NCBI RefSeq assembly: GCF_030936135.1
Contig: NC_082595.1
Span: 90,014,451-90,078,450, forward strand
DNA from: Gavia stellata
Taxonomy: Eukaryota > Chordata > Aves > Gaviiformes > Gaviidae
Direction: 5' to 3'
DNA length: 64,000 nt
The position numbers were made by a program, and so were the translations under genes. Below, one piece after another: positions 27,294 to 40,620 of this stretch (positions are counted from its first letter, which is position 1; every line of letters starts with the position of its first letter). Under the pieces are notes generated by a model. It did not search any database. It was not told the DNA's origin and saw nothing but the letters and a program-made list of their open reading frames with translations.

Positions 27294-27332
27294 CCTAGTG
27301 TATCCACCGCACCTTTAGCAGACTGAAAAACC
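27257..27332 (-). CDS. ARHGEF10: ARHGEF10 exon 2, carrying the start codon (coding part 27293-27257)
   Basis: The exon follows a good acceptor (TTCATTTTTGCAG) and ends at GAAG/gtaatt. The ATG at 27293-27291 opens MDTEEFPPPPPE plus one base. That G joins TT of the next exon to make Val, so the phase fits. An in-frame TAA lies 24-22 nt upstream of the ATG inside the exon, so translation cannot start earlier in this transcript. Only 37 nt are coding, and 17 kb of intron separates them from the next coding exon. The short proline run fits the disordered N-terminus. The start is inferred from splice sites and phase, not from a remembered protein start. Confidence 0.75.
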
Positions 27333-29900
27333 CTGCAAAAATGAAGGGAACATGTTTTGTAGATGAACATAATTTCCAAATATTGAGACACTCCTTTTCA
27401 ATTTGGCCAAGCTCATACCTATTAGCTAATACCATTATGGAAGAGAGGAAATGTGCCTGGCTCCTTGCTTCAAAATACATCTAGTCCAAATTTTTATGTA
27501 CACAGCCCTCAGTATTGGAGCCAATTCTTGTAATGATCTCAATAAACCAGCTGAAGAAAGATGAAGTTTTCAAACTATTTGGTACTCTGCAGCTCCCGCT
27601 GTGACAATCACAAGCAGATTACTAAAACATGTTATTTCAATGCCTGTTTGGAGTATACATTCTGTTTCAAAATCTTCATGAAGGGGAAGGGGAGAAAAAT
27701 TTTAGGAAGCTCATCAGTTTTGATGATGCTTTTCTCCATTTGGCAACCAGAATTCATGAGTTTTAACTATGCATTTACACACAGCTTCTTTTCTTTTTTT
27801 TGGCAATCTTAAAAACTTCGCTTGAGTCCCTTTACTTCCACCTCTCCTGAGGAGAGTGAAGTACCAGTGAACAGTCTCCTGAGCACCTTCTCTTTCCTCC
27901 TCTTTCTTCTCAATGCCGTTGGTCTCATGTTTTAAGGAAAAGAATAAACCTACAAAGCATTCCCATACTTTGGTCCTGAATACACACTGGGAGAGCGCAA
28001 AGCCCAGAACCCATGAGAGAAATTTTCTTTCCTTCTCCACAACAGTACTTAATAGCGATATTCCAGTGTCATCTGGAAGGACAAACTGGACCTGTTGTGC
28101 TGACCAATGCACACACTCTGCCCCAAACCCATTTTCACTCTAACGCAAGAGACAGCATATCAAAAAGAAAGATTTCAGAACAAGGCTGAGGAGGAAAAGT
28201 AAGTTTCCAAAAGTCACAGAAGACAGCGGAAGAGCCAATGCTAAATTTTCTGTCCTACTCTTGAGTAGCCCATAGATGTTACGAAGCCAGCATTTCTGCT
28301 TGCAACAGCATGCAAAACAGCACAAGCCCTTGGAAACCGTCTCTGTAGCTGAAGTATGAAAAAAGTAAGTTGAAGGACATAGTGAAATTCAAGGTACAGT
28401 GGAGAAGTAATAAACTAAATGAATTGGGATACAGAGGTCAAATCAGTTGCCACTTACAGAAGAGGTGGCAGCGAAAGGGAGTGCCTCAAAAAAGGATCCA
28501 ACCTTAGGAGGTACCAGGCAATTTACCTCCCTGACATCAGGTATGCAAGGGCAAATCATCAAGCCAGACATGCCAGAAAGGATAACAACTCTGGTAGCAC
28601 AAGATTCTCGTATGATGAGAAACTTCGTAACAACTTGAGTTTTCTAAGCATACAAAATTCCCTTTTAAATAGTCTTAAACTTTGGTAATTCTTAATCAAG
28701 TCCTAGGAAAAAACCAAGTAGCTTCAGAGGCAAGGCTCAGAAAGGATTCATACACATATACAACATCTGCCTACGACACACAAAATATTCCGTTACATGC
28801 TTTCACTATAGAGTGTCCCTTCTAAAGCCTCCCTCTAAAATTTGTATCTTCAGAGCTTAAAAGGCGTGTTCCTATTTACAAATGTCTGGAATGCATCTTG
28901 CCACACCAAAACTGTCAGCCAAAACGAGGGAAAACTATGGTTTGAAGAAAAGGCTATTTATTCTTTTACAGTTGAATCACCACTAGAACATAGATTTTCT
29001 AGTGTGAAACATGCAATAATCGGCAAACCTCTGAAAGTTAGTCTCAGCACCTCTTCCAAATACACCTTTAAGAAAGTAGCTAAAAGGCCTTCAGAATATT
29101 TTTTTTATTTAAACATATGATGCAAGTTTTTAAACACGTGTGGAAGTTAACTTCAACAATGACTTTAAAAATCAGTTTCTTCCTCACAAGCAAATAATAA
29201 CAATTAAAATGCAGAGCTGAGCTACGGAGGTTTTCAGCTTGTTTTCTGTTTTGATCTAGCTCACAGTGACATGCTTCAAATTACACAAGAATTGTGTTGA
29301 AGAAAGACACAGACCCAGTGTTAGAGTCCTAGCCACTGACCTGCTTGCTCCCATCTGAACAGTGCAGTTATTCACAAGAAGAAAGATACACTTTCTCACT
29401 TAAGAATGCCTTAGGAGTCGACTTACACATTGCATTAATTCATCTTGAAGTTCCACAGATTTTTCTCCACTTTTTAGATGCTGAGAAAAACATTGCCGCA
29501 GCAAAGAGAGCTTGTGTATTGTACATTCCAGTAATACCCTCCATAAAAATAAAATAATTGCCATTTTATGTAGTAGACGGCATGGTCATGGAACAATCTC
29601 TAACAGCACCATATTTCAAAGAGAAGTTTTTCACTCTTCCATTGAGAGGCAGGGGAATTAACTCAGGTTGAAGATGTTTAAATCAAGATTAAGCCAGACG
29701 ATTTAATTCGGCTAGCAGCATATGGCACAGTTTGCGTTTGGAGCTCGAGTGGTTTCCACATTGATTCTGCTGCTAAGAGAGTTACACAGCACACAGCTAC
29801 ACAGGTGCATTCAAACAATAATAATGGAAATCACACCTCAAATTAAGCTGAAACATACCTCTGAATGTTCTCGCATACACGCAAAACAGCACTTATTCCC

Positions 29901-30318
29901 AGAAGGCTGGAAGGCATGCCCTGTGAGGAGCGGCTAAGGACTCTGGGTTTGTCTAGTTTGGAGAAAAGGAGGCCAAGGGGTGACCTCATTGCTCTCCACA
30001 GCTTCCTGAGAAGGGGAAGTGGAGAGGGAGGTGCTGAGCTCTTGTCCCTGGTATCCAGTGATAAGATGCGTGGGAATGATTCAAAGCTGCATCAAAGGGA
30101 GGTTCAGACTTGACATTAGGAAGCATTTCTTTACCAAGAGAGTGGCCAAACACTGCAGCAGGCTTCCTAGAGAGGTAGTCAATGCCCATGCCTGTCAGTG
30201 TTTAAGAAGCATTTGGACCATGCCCTTAACATGTTTTAGCTTTTGGTCAGCCCTGAAGTGGTCAGGCAGTTGGACTAGATGATTGTTGTAGGTCCCTTCC
30301 AACTGAAATACTCTATTT
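29901..30318 (+). mobile_element. CR1 LINE, 5'-truncated
   Basis: Sense on plus: GTCTAGTTTGGAGAAAAGGA, GGTGACCTCATTGCTCTCCA, CAAAGGGAGGTTCAGACTTG, CATTAGGAAGCATTTCTTTA, GTCAGCCCTGAAGTGGTCAG and ending TCCCTTCCAACTGAAATACT. Classic avian CR1 3' region. Its last ~110 bp nearly match the copy at 4811-4935. Confidence 0.92.
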
Positions 30319-30799
30319 ATTTCAAATTTTCCACCAAAAGTGCTCACCTTCAACCATGAAACCTGGTATGGAAGGAGGTGGGAGTCTGCAGTGTCCCACA
30401 GCAGACCTTACAATCTCAGGGCACTAACACCTCTATAATAAAGGCTGATTCCACAGCAAACAGCAGTTTTAGCAAAGAAAACAAAAGCACGTTTATACTT
30501 GTCCAAAGACTATAGAAGAAAGGTGGTGTTCCTCTCCGTGACTCAGTTTCCCCTCTCATTACCTCTGGTAACTCCTTCTGCCTCCAGGACTAGAAGGTCT
30601 CTCAGCTACGGCTGCGCATCAAATTTCATTCAACAGTTTCCTCTAATTGTGGGATGAACAACAGACCCCCAGTTCTCTGGATACAAATACTGATCAACAT
30701 CTGCATTTCCACTTCATCAAAGCTATTTTCTGAAAGTCATTACTGATACAATAGTCAGAAGGCAACAGAAACAGGACCGATGCAAACTCTGCCAAAACT

Positions 30800-30862
30800 A
30801 CACAGCATTCATACCTGGTGGCACAGTACCTGGTGGCGTTCATACCTAGTGGCACAGTACCT
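30800..30862 (+). repeat. Short tandem duplication
   Basis: About 31-34 bp repeated twice with few changes: CATACCTGGTGGCACAGTAC, then CATACCTAGTGGCACAGTAC. A local duplication inside intron 1. Confidence 0.75.
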
Positions 30863-32252
30863 ATCCAGTGAGCTCCCAAGAGGTACACGTGGACAAGTTT
30901 TCCAGCTCTACCACCCTAAGAACTGTAAAGGCGACATACCTTCTGTTTAAGGAGTGTGCACTATAACTGCAGCAACATCAGGATTCTTCATTCTTAATGG
31001 TGCAGAAAGAATGAGCTAGCCAGCATTTTTTAATAGAAAACAGAAAAGATGAAATGAGGAGACTGATTTCCAAGGAACTGTGACTCACAGAGAAAGCTTA
31101 GTGCAGGCAAGCTGCAAAGTAACTTCTCCGAGAAAGCCTGAAAGCCTAAAAATTAAATAAAAAAACCCCAACCCAAAACAAAAAAACCCTCTAAAGACAA
31201 AGCCCATGAATGTCTAAAATCATCTTGTGTCCACATCACTTACTGAATATTGTTGTGTAATGCCCAACTAAATCTTCTTCCACCTATAACTACAGAACTC
31301 CTGCTGGGAAGTAAATCTTGCTGAAATTTGATATATAGACTCTTTTGAGAGTGCAGAGAAGCAAGGAAAAAAAAGAATGCAGAAGAAAGAAGGTTAATTT
31401 CCCTTTTTTTTTTTTAGTACCTCAAGATGGCTCTGTTACACAGAAAAAATAAAAATTGACAGAACATTTGTTCTCCACACAAGACTATTCCTAAGAAACA
31501 CAGACTGTAGACTTTTTTTTTAAAGAGATGTTTTTATACTACAGTGGGTGTGAATGAACCAGGCATTTATATTATGACAGCTTACCATCACATGCTGTAA
31601 GCCATAGAAGGCGGCTGTATCAAGACTGGATCATTATTTCTTTTAATGTATATTTAGTTTTATTAATAGCTAACAGTTCTATACTGTACTAATTTTATTC
31701 TTAAATTTATCAAAGAAAATTACCTAATCATAAGCAACGGAATAATAAGGAACTCCATAGGTTCAAGTAGAAAATAAATATGAAGCTCAGTTAAATCAGG
31801 GGAATTTCTGTTATCAGCTGCAACACAAACAAGGTCAGATCCACAGAGATGCACATTTTTCCGATGGCATGCAGACTCCACTTCCCCAAAAGCTACTTCA
31901 CTTCTTTTTCTGCCACCATTTCTTGCACCAAGCAACGTCCTGCTAAAAGCTAGAGAACAACATGGCAGCAAGCCCTGAAGCAGCAGCAATCTACAGGGAC
32001 ACCCTGAGAACATGGCTGAAGATTGGTATTCTGATCCTCCTTTTTAAAGGGTATTATTTAGAACATTTCTTCACCTAGAGCAGATTCCTGCCCAGTACAT
32101 CATCTGCAGGAGGGGAAAAGAGGAAGAAAGCAAAGACTGCATTTGCAGATTTGTCTGAGGGCTCCTATGTACAATGCAAGCAGAAAGCACTATGGCTTTT
32201 TTAATACTTATATTCTTCTCCTCTAAGGACAGATTATAATTGCAAGGCAAAA

Positions 32253-33075
32253 TACAGAATCACTGATTCACAGACTTGGTCAGGTTGGCAGGTACCTTAG
32301 GAGGTCATGAAGTCCAACCTGCTGCTCAAAGCCAGGTGAGCTATCAGATGAGATCAGGCTGCTTTGTGTACTGGGATCCTGAAAATCTCCAAAAACAGAG
32401 ACTGCACAACCTTGCCAGGCAACTCGTTCTCCTACTTGGTTGTCCTGCTAGAGAAAAATATTGCCCTTATATCTAGTTGGAACCACCCTTACTTCAGTTT
32501 ATGACCATTGCCTGTTGTCCTGCCACCTTCTTGATAACCAAATGGCAAGTGGGGGCAGGCTGCTGTTAGGCCCCCATGAAGCTTCTCTTCTCCAGGCTGA
32601 ACAAGCCCAGCTCCCTCAGCCTCTCCTCCAGGGCAGTACTACAGCTCCCTGACATCGTGGTGGCCTCATGCTGAACTTGTTCCAGCTTATCCACACCTTT
32701 CTTGTACTGGGGCAGGGTGGGGTGTGGTCATAAAGCTGGATGCAATACTCCAGGTGCGGTCTGACAAGTGCTGAGTGAAGGTGAACCCCTCCCTCCGAAG
32801 GAGCTCTTCCTTCCCACGTGCACAACCTTGCCCTCATCCTTGCTGGATTTCACAAAGTTCCTGCCAGCCAGCCCCTCCAGCCTGCTCAGGTCCTTCTGAA
32901 CACTAGCCCTGATCTCAAGCACATCCACTGCTTATTCCTTCCCCCAGTTTGGCATCGTCTGCAAACTTCATGAGCAAGGGCTGGTCACCTTCCAAGTCAT
33001 GCATAACATTAAACAGGTCACATCCTATGACAGACAGCTGGAGCACTCCACTGGTTACCAGCCTCCAGGTAAGTT
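32253..33075 (-). mobile_element. CR1 LINE, antisense to the plus strand
   Basis: The plus strand shows the reverse complement of CR1: AGGAGGTCATGAAGTCCAAC, CTTCTCCAGGCTGAACAAGC, CATACTCCAGG-like GCAATACTCCAGGTGCGGTC, CCTCCAGCCTGCTCAGGTCC and GGCATCGTCTGCAAACTTCA. It extends further 5' than the other copies (about 820 bp) and lies on the same strand as ARHGEF10. Its ORF is broken and not coding. Confidence 0.9.
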
Positions 33076-34095
33076 ATAAACAACTAGACACCTCTAAACC
33101 CAACCATCCCACCAGTTTTTCACCCATCTAGTAGTACGCTCATACAGATCATAATTGACAGACATTCTGCAAAAGACCTTGCTGAACCAACATGAACATA
33201 TGATTTTATTAAGCTCAGTAGCACTATACTTAATTTACAGATGGGAAAGCCAAGACCTACAAATATTTCAGGAATTAGAGGGAGTATGGGTAAAAAGTTA
33301 TTGAAACCAGAGAAGGGAACAGGTTCCCAGACATGCACATAGGGCACCTGACTTCTAGTGACTAAGCCTTTGCTCCTGCCTTTTATGCTGGCAACTGTTT
33401 GAATACCCAAAGGAAGAAGAGGGACATCACCCTGGGTTTTGGAGGCCGTCCTGGCAGTTGAGTGTACCATAACAATCACAAGCATCTGAAGAATTGAAAG
33501 TGAATGCTGGCGTCACATACTTTCAGTCAGGACTGATTTTTTTGTTGTTGTTTTGTGCCACACAAACTAGAGGACTGTGTTGCTGGTTCAAGACCATGGT
33601 CTTCCACATTACACGCACAAGCAAAATAAAAATATATGAATACCAAGAGCATTTTTTCTTAATTTGCTCTAAATTTGACTGCAATCAAGTAACTTCATCT
33701 GGAAAAGTAATCTTATTTCTGAAATTTCCTCTTTCAAACTTAATCCAAATTAGTCCCTTCCAATATTGGAGATCAAGTATTACCTTAACTGCAAACATCC
33801 TCAGGAAGATCTCTGTTTTTAAGTCAGAGAAGATGCTTGCATGCTGCATAACACTTCAGTTGTGATGTAAAACTATGTATGGTTTAGTTGCATACATATC
33901 ATTATAATACACATGTAATTCGAATGAATATGCAGAGACTTTATAAATTTTTTTTTATAAAAAATGCACCAAAACAGTAATTTACTCTAGTAATTCTGAT
34001 CAGCCTCACATGTAAAATACAGTATTTTTGTCACAAGAAAAATGCCCCCTCCTGAAAACTATTTTGATTCCCAAGCAAATCAAGTTCTCGGCTTC

Positions 34096-34130
34096 AAAAA
34101 AAAAAAAAAAAAAAGAAAGAAAAAAAAGGA
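34096..34130 (+). repeat. A19 run and adjoining A/G-rich tract
   Basis: Nineteen A followed by GAAAGAAAAAAAAGG. Low complexity. Confidence 0.9.
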
Positions 34131-37100
34131 TACACAAGAATTTAGCTTCCAAAGAAGAAAAAAAATAAAGGAGGGGGGGATGTTTTTAATGGATACTTTC
34201 AATAAAGCATTTTTTCCCCTTCAATTGTATTTAATCTGCACAGCCACGCCAAAAGCAGAAAGTCCTGGTCAAACTTGCATTAAATCAATGAGTCCTAGTT
34301 TTACAAAGCATAGGTTGTCTTTTAAGGTACTGATGACGATTGATTAAAATTTCTATCAGAAGCTCTTTCCAATGATACAAATGAAATGATACATTGTGCT
34401 GAAGAGTCAGTTCCTACCGCTTTCTGCGAACCTAGTCCTGACAGAGAAACTTTTCCTAAACATTTTCAGTTTTTGGGTACTACTGTCCTTGGAAAAGTAA
34501 CTATACTGTTTCTCATCAAGGACAACCCATTACAGACAATGAATCACATCTGATCATTTCAAAAGTGTCCAAGTGAACAAATTTATTTCTCCTGATGAAT
34601 AAAGTTATTATGAATATAAATACAGACTCTTACTCCTGTGTTTCTAAAAAAAACTATTTGGAGTAAAATATGGAAATACATTTCTAATCATAAATTAGAG
34701 TCATAATGCATACTCTAGTAAAATAACGAAAACTTAATTGATTTGATTTTTATAACACCAAAATATTATTCAAATAAATCAGAAATCAGGTAATGCAGCC
34801 ATTAAAACATCAGTTAAAGTAAGAAAGTAAAACAGTAATAGCACCTGCATGGAACAGCCCTCATCTTCAAAATATGTATAATGGAAGGCAGCTTCCTATG
34901 AAAGTGTAAGTGCTGCATCTAGTCCTAACATCAGCAATCTTCACTCTTTCCTTGATTTGGAAATGATCGAGTAGACCTCTTTCTTCTCCAGCTTCTATAG
35001 TTCAAAAGTGAAGTTTCTAAGACTCAAATTAGCCAGTCCATGGTTTGCAACAACATTGAATATTATGTATAAAATTCTAAAAGGACACTGAGGATGTGAC
35101 ATCGAATGCTTTAAAATGGTGAAAAATAGAAAGTCAAGAGCCATAAGCTCAAGACTCGCGGTGGTCCTGGCAGGAGATCTAGATATTGCTGTTTACCTCC
35201 CAATAACTTACAATCCCATTTTACAGATGAGGAAATAATGTTTATCCTCTTTCTTGAAATTTCTGAGATGTACATTCTGTATCTCTTAAGATTCTGAATC
35301 TAAAAAATTCATATGATTTCTGCCATCATCATTTCTAGAAAAGAGATTACAGAACAGAAGTGAGAGTGAATGTTTGACCTTGAGCTTGGATCCTAATAGT
35401 TTGCATTCATGGTTCAGTCCCAAGTAACAATGTATTGTACAGTACAGTAAGTCACTGAAACAGATTTTCCCAAGATAATGCCCCTATTCAGCACCACGTA
35501 AGTAGAACAATTTATTTTGCTCTGGTTAACTGCTTCACCCACACATTTGACATTAAGCTTCAGGCTTCCTGACTGAACAGCAAACATGTAGGACATGAAT
35601 CAATGTTGTACAGTTATGCATCACTTCCCACAGTCTTGCTGATTCAGGCAATTCAGAAGAAAATATGAATCAAGTTTTTGATCTAAAAACACAAGTTTGA
35701 AAACATATTTTTCAAATCTTGTTTAGCATTACTTATCATCATTCCCTAAAACCAAGTTGTACTTTTACATGTCCCTGGTTTCAAAATAATCTGAAGTATT
35801 TTGGTGCAACTAAAACTCAGATTCTTTACTGTAAGAAAATGTCCAAGTGATTTAAATATCAAAAGATGCTAATAATGCAGCAGTTTCCTTCCATTGATAT
35901 GTGATAGACCTTGAGTCCCAGGATTCTGCTCTCTGCAAACCACATATGTACACAATGACATTAATGAGAAAGATGTGAAAACAGAGTATTAAGACATAGT
36001 TGTATAGGTCCAGAATAAGAATTTTGGTTTATCTTGCTCATGTACCTCCCCTCCTCACCATAAAGAGCACCTCCTCCTCATAACGTGCCTGCAGTCTCCC
36101 TAAGCAATTCCCAGGCTTCAGTTTCTGAATCCCTGATAATTTCCAAGCATCCAGGCTTGCAGCTTTTCCACTCTTCAAACTACTTCTAGATTCAGAAACG
36201 AATTTACCAATATTAATTTTCCACTAACAGATGTAGTAACAAGAAAGACTTTGTACGAACAGGAGTGGAAAAAGATATTTGTAATGAATGCTGATTTTAA
36301 CAAAAGAAGGTCTTGGATATGAAAAATGCCTCACTGACATTTTACAGAATATATATACAAAACGAAAGACTAATTCATACCACCATCAATGAAGCCTCGT
36401 TTATTGCCCTGTTGTAACATACAAAATGTTCAAAAAGTAAAATGCACTCGACAATCGCATTCACAGAATTTAATTTAACACTGAAGCTCCAAAGGAAGTT
36501 TCTCTAAGGGATGACTGCTGCAATAGATATTCCACAAGAAGCATTCAAGAGTAGTACGGAAATGCACTTGCGTCTCAAAAAGCCATCAGGAAGCTGAACT
36601 TATGGAAATACAGTTTCAAAAATGCCTTTAAATTTAGCGGCCATAAGACTGTGAGATCCCTTCTACAGTTCTAAACTAAACCTGTAAAATGGAAAGACAT
36701 AATTAAAGAAAAAGCAAAAAGTGAAACAGAAGTCACTTTACAGAAGCAGAAAGAAAACTACTATCCCACATATGTAAAGATGAAGAAAGTAAGTACTAGA
36801 CACTGCTCATTTCTCCATCACATACAAACAAGAGTGCAGTGTAGTATTATAGATGCAAGAATAAACTGACTGCAGCTCTGCACAATATATAAATTTTAAT
36901 CTGAAAATCTGCATCAAAACTACTCCTCCTCCTGGATTGCAGAATTTGTTTCCTGGCTTCTTCAGAAATAGACTGAAGTTTATATATTTTCTACAACAGA
37001 TTCTAAAAATAAATTCTACTTTATATAGAAGCAGTTAATAGACTTCCTGTTTTACAAATGAGTAATGCATTATTCCCAGTTGCATTAAATTCCGTTAACA

Positions 37101-37300
37101 ATTATGAAGTTTGACAATAGCCGTTTAGGTTTTAGACAAGCTTGTTGTCTTCCTTGAAATGTTTATAAACTATGCAAGGACTCCTAAACAGCTGAGAATC
37201 AACTGAAGAACTCCTCTGGTGTTGAGATTTCTTCATATCAAATTTATTAATGCTGAGACTAAATACCCTCAATTGTAAAAGAAACGGAAAACAAAAGACA

Positions 37301-37370
37301 CCCCCCCCCCCCCCCCGAGCAGTAAGTAGTAGTGTCCTGGCAAAAAGAAAAAAAAAAAAAAAAAAAAAAA
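37301..37370 (+). repeat. C16 and A23 homopolymer pair
   Basis: A C16 run (37301-37316) and an A23 run (37348-37370) separated by about 30 bp. Prone to length variation and sequencing error. On the minus strand the first is a G16 run. Confidence 0.95.
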
Positions 37371-40302
37371 TCAGTACAAGATTTTATACCTATAAAATGA
37401 TAACCAAGAAAAAGAAAACAAATAAACAAAAAGCTCTGTTAAAAAGAGTAACTTAAACAGACTGAAAGACACTAAAAACCTCCAAAAGCATTTTTAAAAA
37501 TCTGTGATATCCAACATTAAAAATTCAGCCTACTCAAAACTGAGGCTGTACCTTACAAAGTTCGGATTCTGGAAATCTTAAAGACACACTACACAGCTAC
37601 TAGGTTTAGGATAATCAGAACCTTTTATATAAAGTAAGTGTTTAGACTTAGTATTTCAACCTGGTGTAAGTCAGCACACTTCCGCTGAAGTTAATGGGCT
37701 AGAAGAAAAAAAACCCAAGATGCTGAGGTATCTAGAGCCTTGATTTCAACCACAATAAAAATGAGAATCTAAATACTATTTATGTAATACTGTGGATTTT
37801 TAAAGTTAATCTCAATAAACATTAAAGCTTGTTTCACAGTATTCTACCTCTGGGAAAGGACTGTCGCAATCTACTGATGAGCGAAACCATATTCTATCTG
37901 CTGAGAGTAACCATAGCTCCTGGTCAGAAGAGGGCTCCTGTGCATGGGCACAGAGGGAGGCAACCGCCTCTTCAGTACTTTGGTGTGCTCACCACTGACC
38001 TGCCAAAGCGAATAGCGCAAGACGTGCACATTTGGTCTCAATGTCTCAGAGCTGCGATGGCAGCCTGCACACACCCATCACGCAGCACTATGGCTCCTCT
38101 CCATATCCTGTGTTGTATGAACTCCTGAAGCCCAAATACAGAGGATTCTGCCAGGTCCTGGCACTCAGCAGGAGCTGGTGAACAGCACGTTCCTCAAGCA
38201 TCTATCTGCTTCCACAGTCCTTTCTCCTACTACATCCACCTGTGGGTATCAGCCACGAAAGCCCCACGCACGTGGACACCCAGTGCCTGTCCCATCACAA
38301 GACACCTGTCACCACTCAGGTAGTAGGTTATGTCTCACACGCAACACCACAGGTAAGCTAAGCAATCTGTAAACTGTATTATAGAAGTCTTGAAATCCCT
38401 CTGTAAAGCCTTCAGAAATAACAGATTTCAAGGTAGTATCTAAAGAACTACTGCTCATAACCAGATAAACACATGTAACTAGTTCATGGGCTACTGAGCC
38501 AGAGGGTGGGAAAAAAAAAAGACAAGATGGATTAAACAAAGCAAGTCTGACAGATTATCAAGATCAAACAAATCACCCAAATAGAAAGAATGGAAGGGCC
38601 CACTGAAGAAAACAGCTGAACAGCCAAAACCCCTGCCTAAATAATGGGCTTGCAGTTGTAGGCGCCCAACATGTCCCATGTTCAGACAATAAATCTGTGT
38701 CTCCTGAGCGCCAACAGAAAATTTAAAAAATGTAATATTTCATTTTTACTGCAGAACAGATTGCTCACTGGGGTTCACTAAGCAGAGTAAAGGCTTTGGG
38801 AAAACATTTATTTTCTTTACAATAGCAATAGTCACAAACTAAAATACGTTGGTATATCCTCACTGTATTTATTCAGCCTGAGACAGTTTTTAAGCAGGCA
38901 ATCTTTCTTATTTCCTGATTCATATAAAAAAAAATACCTTTTTATGGTAACAGTTAAATTGCACAACTGAAAAAGACACTTTTTACATTGCAATTAAACA
39001 ACTTCAAACCTGCTAGCACAAGTTAAAGCCACTATCTTAGTAGCTTTGGGGAAAGAAAAAAAAAAGAAGGTTTGAACAAATATTTAAATGAAAGAGCACA
39101 GAATTCAGAATGGAAAAAAATCTTTTTGGTCAAAAATACAAGCACCACCTAAAGGCCTTTGCTATGGGCAAATTATCAATAGTGGACTCTCCAAGCAGCT
39201 GGTATTGCCTACTGACAAAGTTCACTCACTCATCCAGATGAATGACTGGCCAACCTTTTAAAGCTGTTCTTGCCCTACCCTGTAAGAACAGGGCATCTTT
39301 CAACAGTAACTACATGGTCTGGGATCACCACAAGCAACTATGTAACTCCTCCAATAGTTAAAGTGTTAATTGCAAAGAAACCAGAGACAATTTTAAAACC
39401 TCCTTTGAGAAAATATACAGAAATGGACAGTTGTTACTGTGCCGAAGTATTTTTCCCCTGTTTCAAGAAAGCCAATTTAATTGCAAATGCCAACTACAAA
39501 GCTGGTGTTGAACACAGTTTTTAAGAAGGAGGAAGGAAAGAAACTCAAGCCCCCATCGGAGTTTGGATTTTCAATAGCCTTGTCCGTACCTGATTAAAAG
39601 GAGAGGGAAGCTGGAGCCGGGCACCTCCCGATGCTGAAGAGCACGAAGAGATGCACACGCGAGCAAAAACCCCCCTGAAAACCTTGGGGAAGAAACTTCA
39701 CCACAGATCAAGAGCTAGAAGTTTGGAAAAGCAGTAAACGCCTTTATTAAACGATCCCTTTCACCCTCGCTTCAGTAACTCGCCAAGCCGCATAACACTG
39801 GCAAAACCTATTTAATAATACATTAAAAAAAAAGAAAAAAATCGGGTTTTCCTCTCCTCCGCCGAGGCGGGCAGGGCTTCCCAGCTGCCACCCGCGGTCT
39901 CCCCGCAGCCCCAGCGAGGCACCCCCAGCGCCCCGGGGACGGCGGCGGGAAGCGGAGGGACGACAGCTCCCGGACGAGGAGGGGTGTCTCCACACGAAAC
40001 ACGGAGCCCTGCCTCGAAGGACCAAACTTTCCGTGACTAACACCGGAGCGAGACTCCGGCGCTCCCCGCCGGCTGCAGCCGCCCGCCGCCCCGCCAGCTG
40101 CGGAGAGAACACCCACCTCCTCCGCTGAGGCGAGCGCCGCTGCCAAGAGCTCTGAGGCCGCCGCCCGGCCCGGCCCGGCCCGCTCCGCTCAGCCGGGACT
40201 CCGGGGGCTGCCCCACTCCCCGGACACGTCATTCAGCGCCCCCCCCCCACACACACCCCCCAGCTCGGGGGCTGCCGCCGCCGTCGCCAAGCGCGCACTC
40301 AC

Positions 40303-40450
40303 CGCCGAGCGGAGCTCCCGAGTCCTGGCGGCGAGCCGCTCGCCCCCGCCCCGCTCCGGCCCCCGCTGTCGTTACCGCCTCCCCGGGGCCGCTGCCGTCG
40401 CTCCCGGCCCGCCGCGCCCCGCCCGCTGCCGGGCCTCTCGGCCAGCGCCC
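40303..40450 (-). other. ARHGEF10: Probable non-coding exon 1 of ARHGEF10
   Basis: The sequence between the CCAAT box and the consensus donor GGCG/gtgagt (donor at 40302-40297) is the best candidate first exon. It would splice to exon 2 at 27332. A second possible donor, GGAGGAG/gtgggt at 40116-40111, could define an alternative end. The transcription start is inferred from the CCAAT position only. Confidence 0.5.
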
Positions 40451-40556
40451 GCCGCCATTGGGAGAGCGTGAGGACCCGCCGCCTCACGGTTGGTGCAGCC
40501 GCCCGTCGGTCGCGGCGGGGCGGGGCAGGGGTGGCGGCAGGCAGTCGTCGTGTCGT

Positions 40557-40576
40557 CCCCCCCCCCCCCCCCCCCC
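40557..40576 (+). repeat. C20 homopolymer in the ARHGEF10 promoter
   Basis: Twenty consecutive C on plus (G20 on minus), about 100-250 bp upstream of the probable start. It could form G-quadruplex structures on the minus strand. Confidence 0.95.
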
Positions 40577-40620
40577 GCCCCGACCCCCGCTGCATTCCTG
40601 CCGCCGCATTCCTACCGCCG

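Larger units (their letters stand above)
27333..40302 (-). other. ARHGEF10: ARHGEF10 intron 1, about 13 kb
   Basis: Lies between the non-coding first exon in the CpG island and the start exon. It contains two CR1 copies (29901-30318 and 32253-33075), A-rich and C-rich homopolymers, and no recognisable coding exon. The longest ORF (28112-27714, minus, 132 codons) resembles nothing I know. If the donor at 40116 is used instead of that at 40302, the intron begins slightly lower. Confidence 0.7.

Noticed and set aside
27714..28112. 132-codon minus-strand ORF in intron 1
   Set aside because: No family resemblance, no start context or splice support in phase with ARHGEF10; probably chance.
32276..32928. 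ORFs in the 32.3-32.9 kb region
   Set aside because: Part of a reverse-oriented CR1 copy with a broken reading frame.
39747..40232. 161-codon and overlapping 107-codon minus-strand ORFs, the latter starting MAAALASAEE, as an alternative ARHGEF10 start
   Set aside because: If spliced at the gtgggt donor to exon 2 the frame hits a stop at once, and phase does not fit exon 3 directly.
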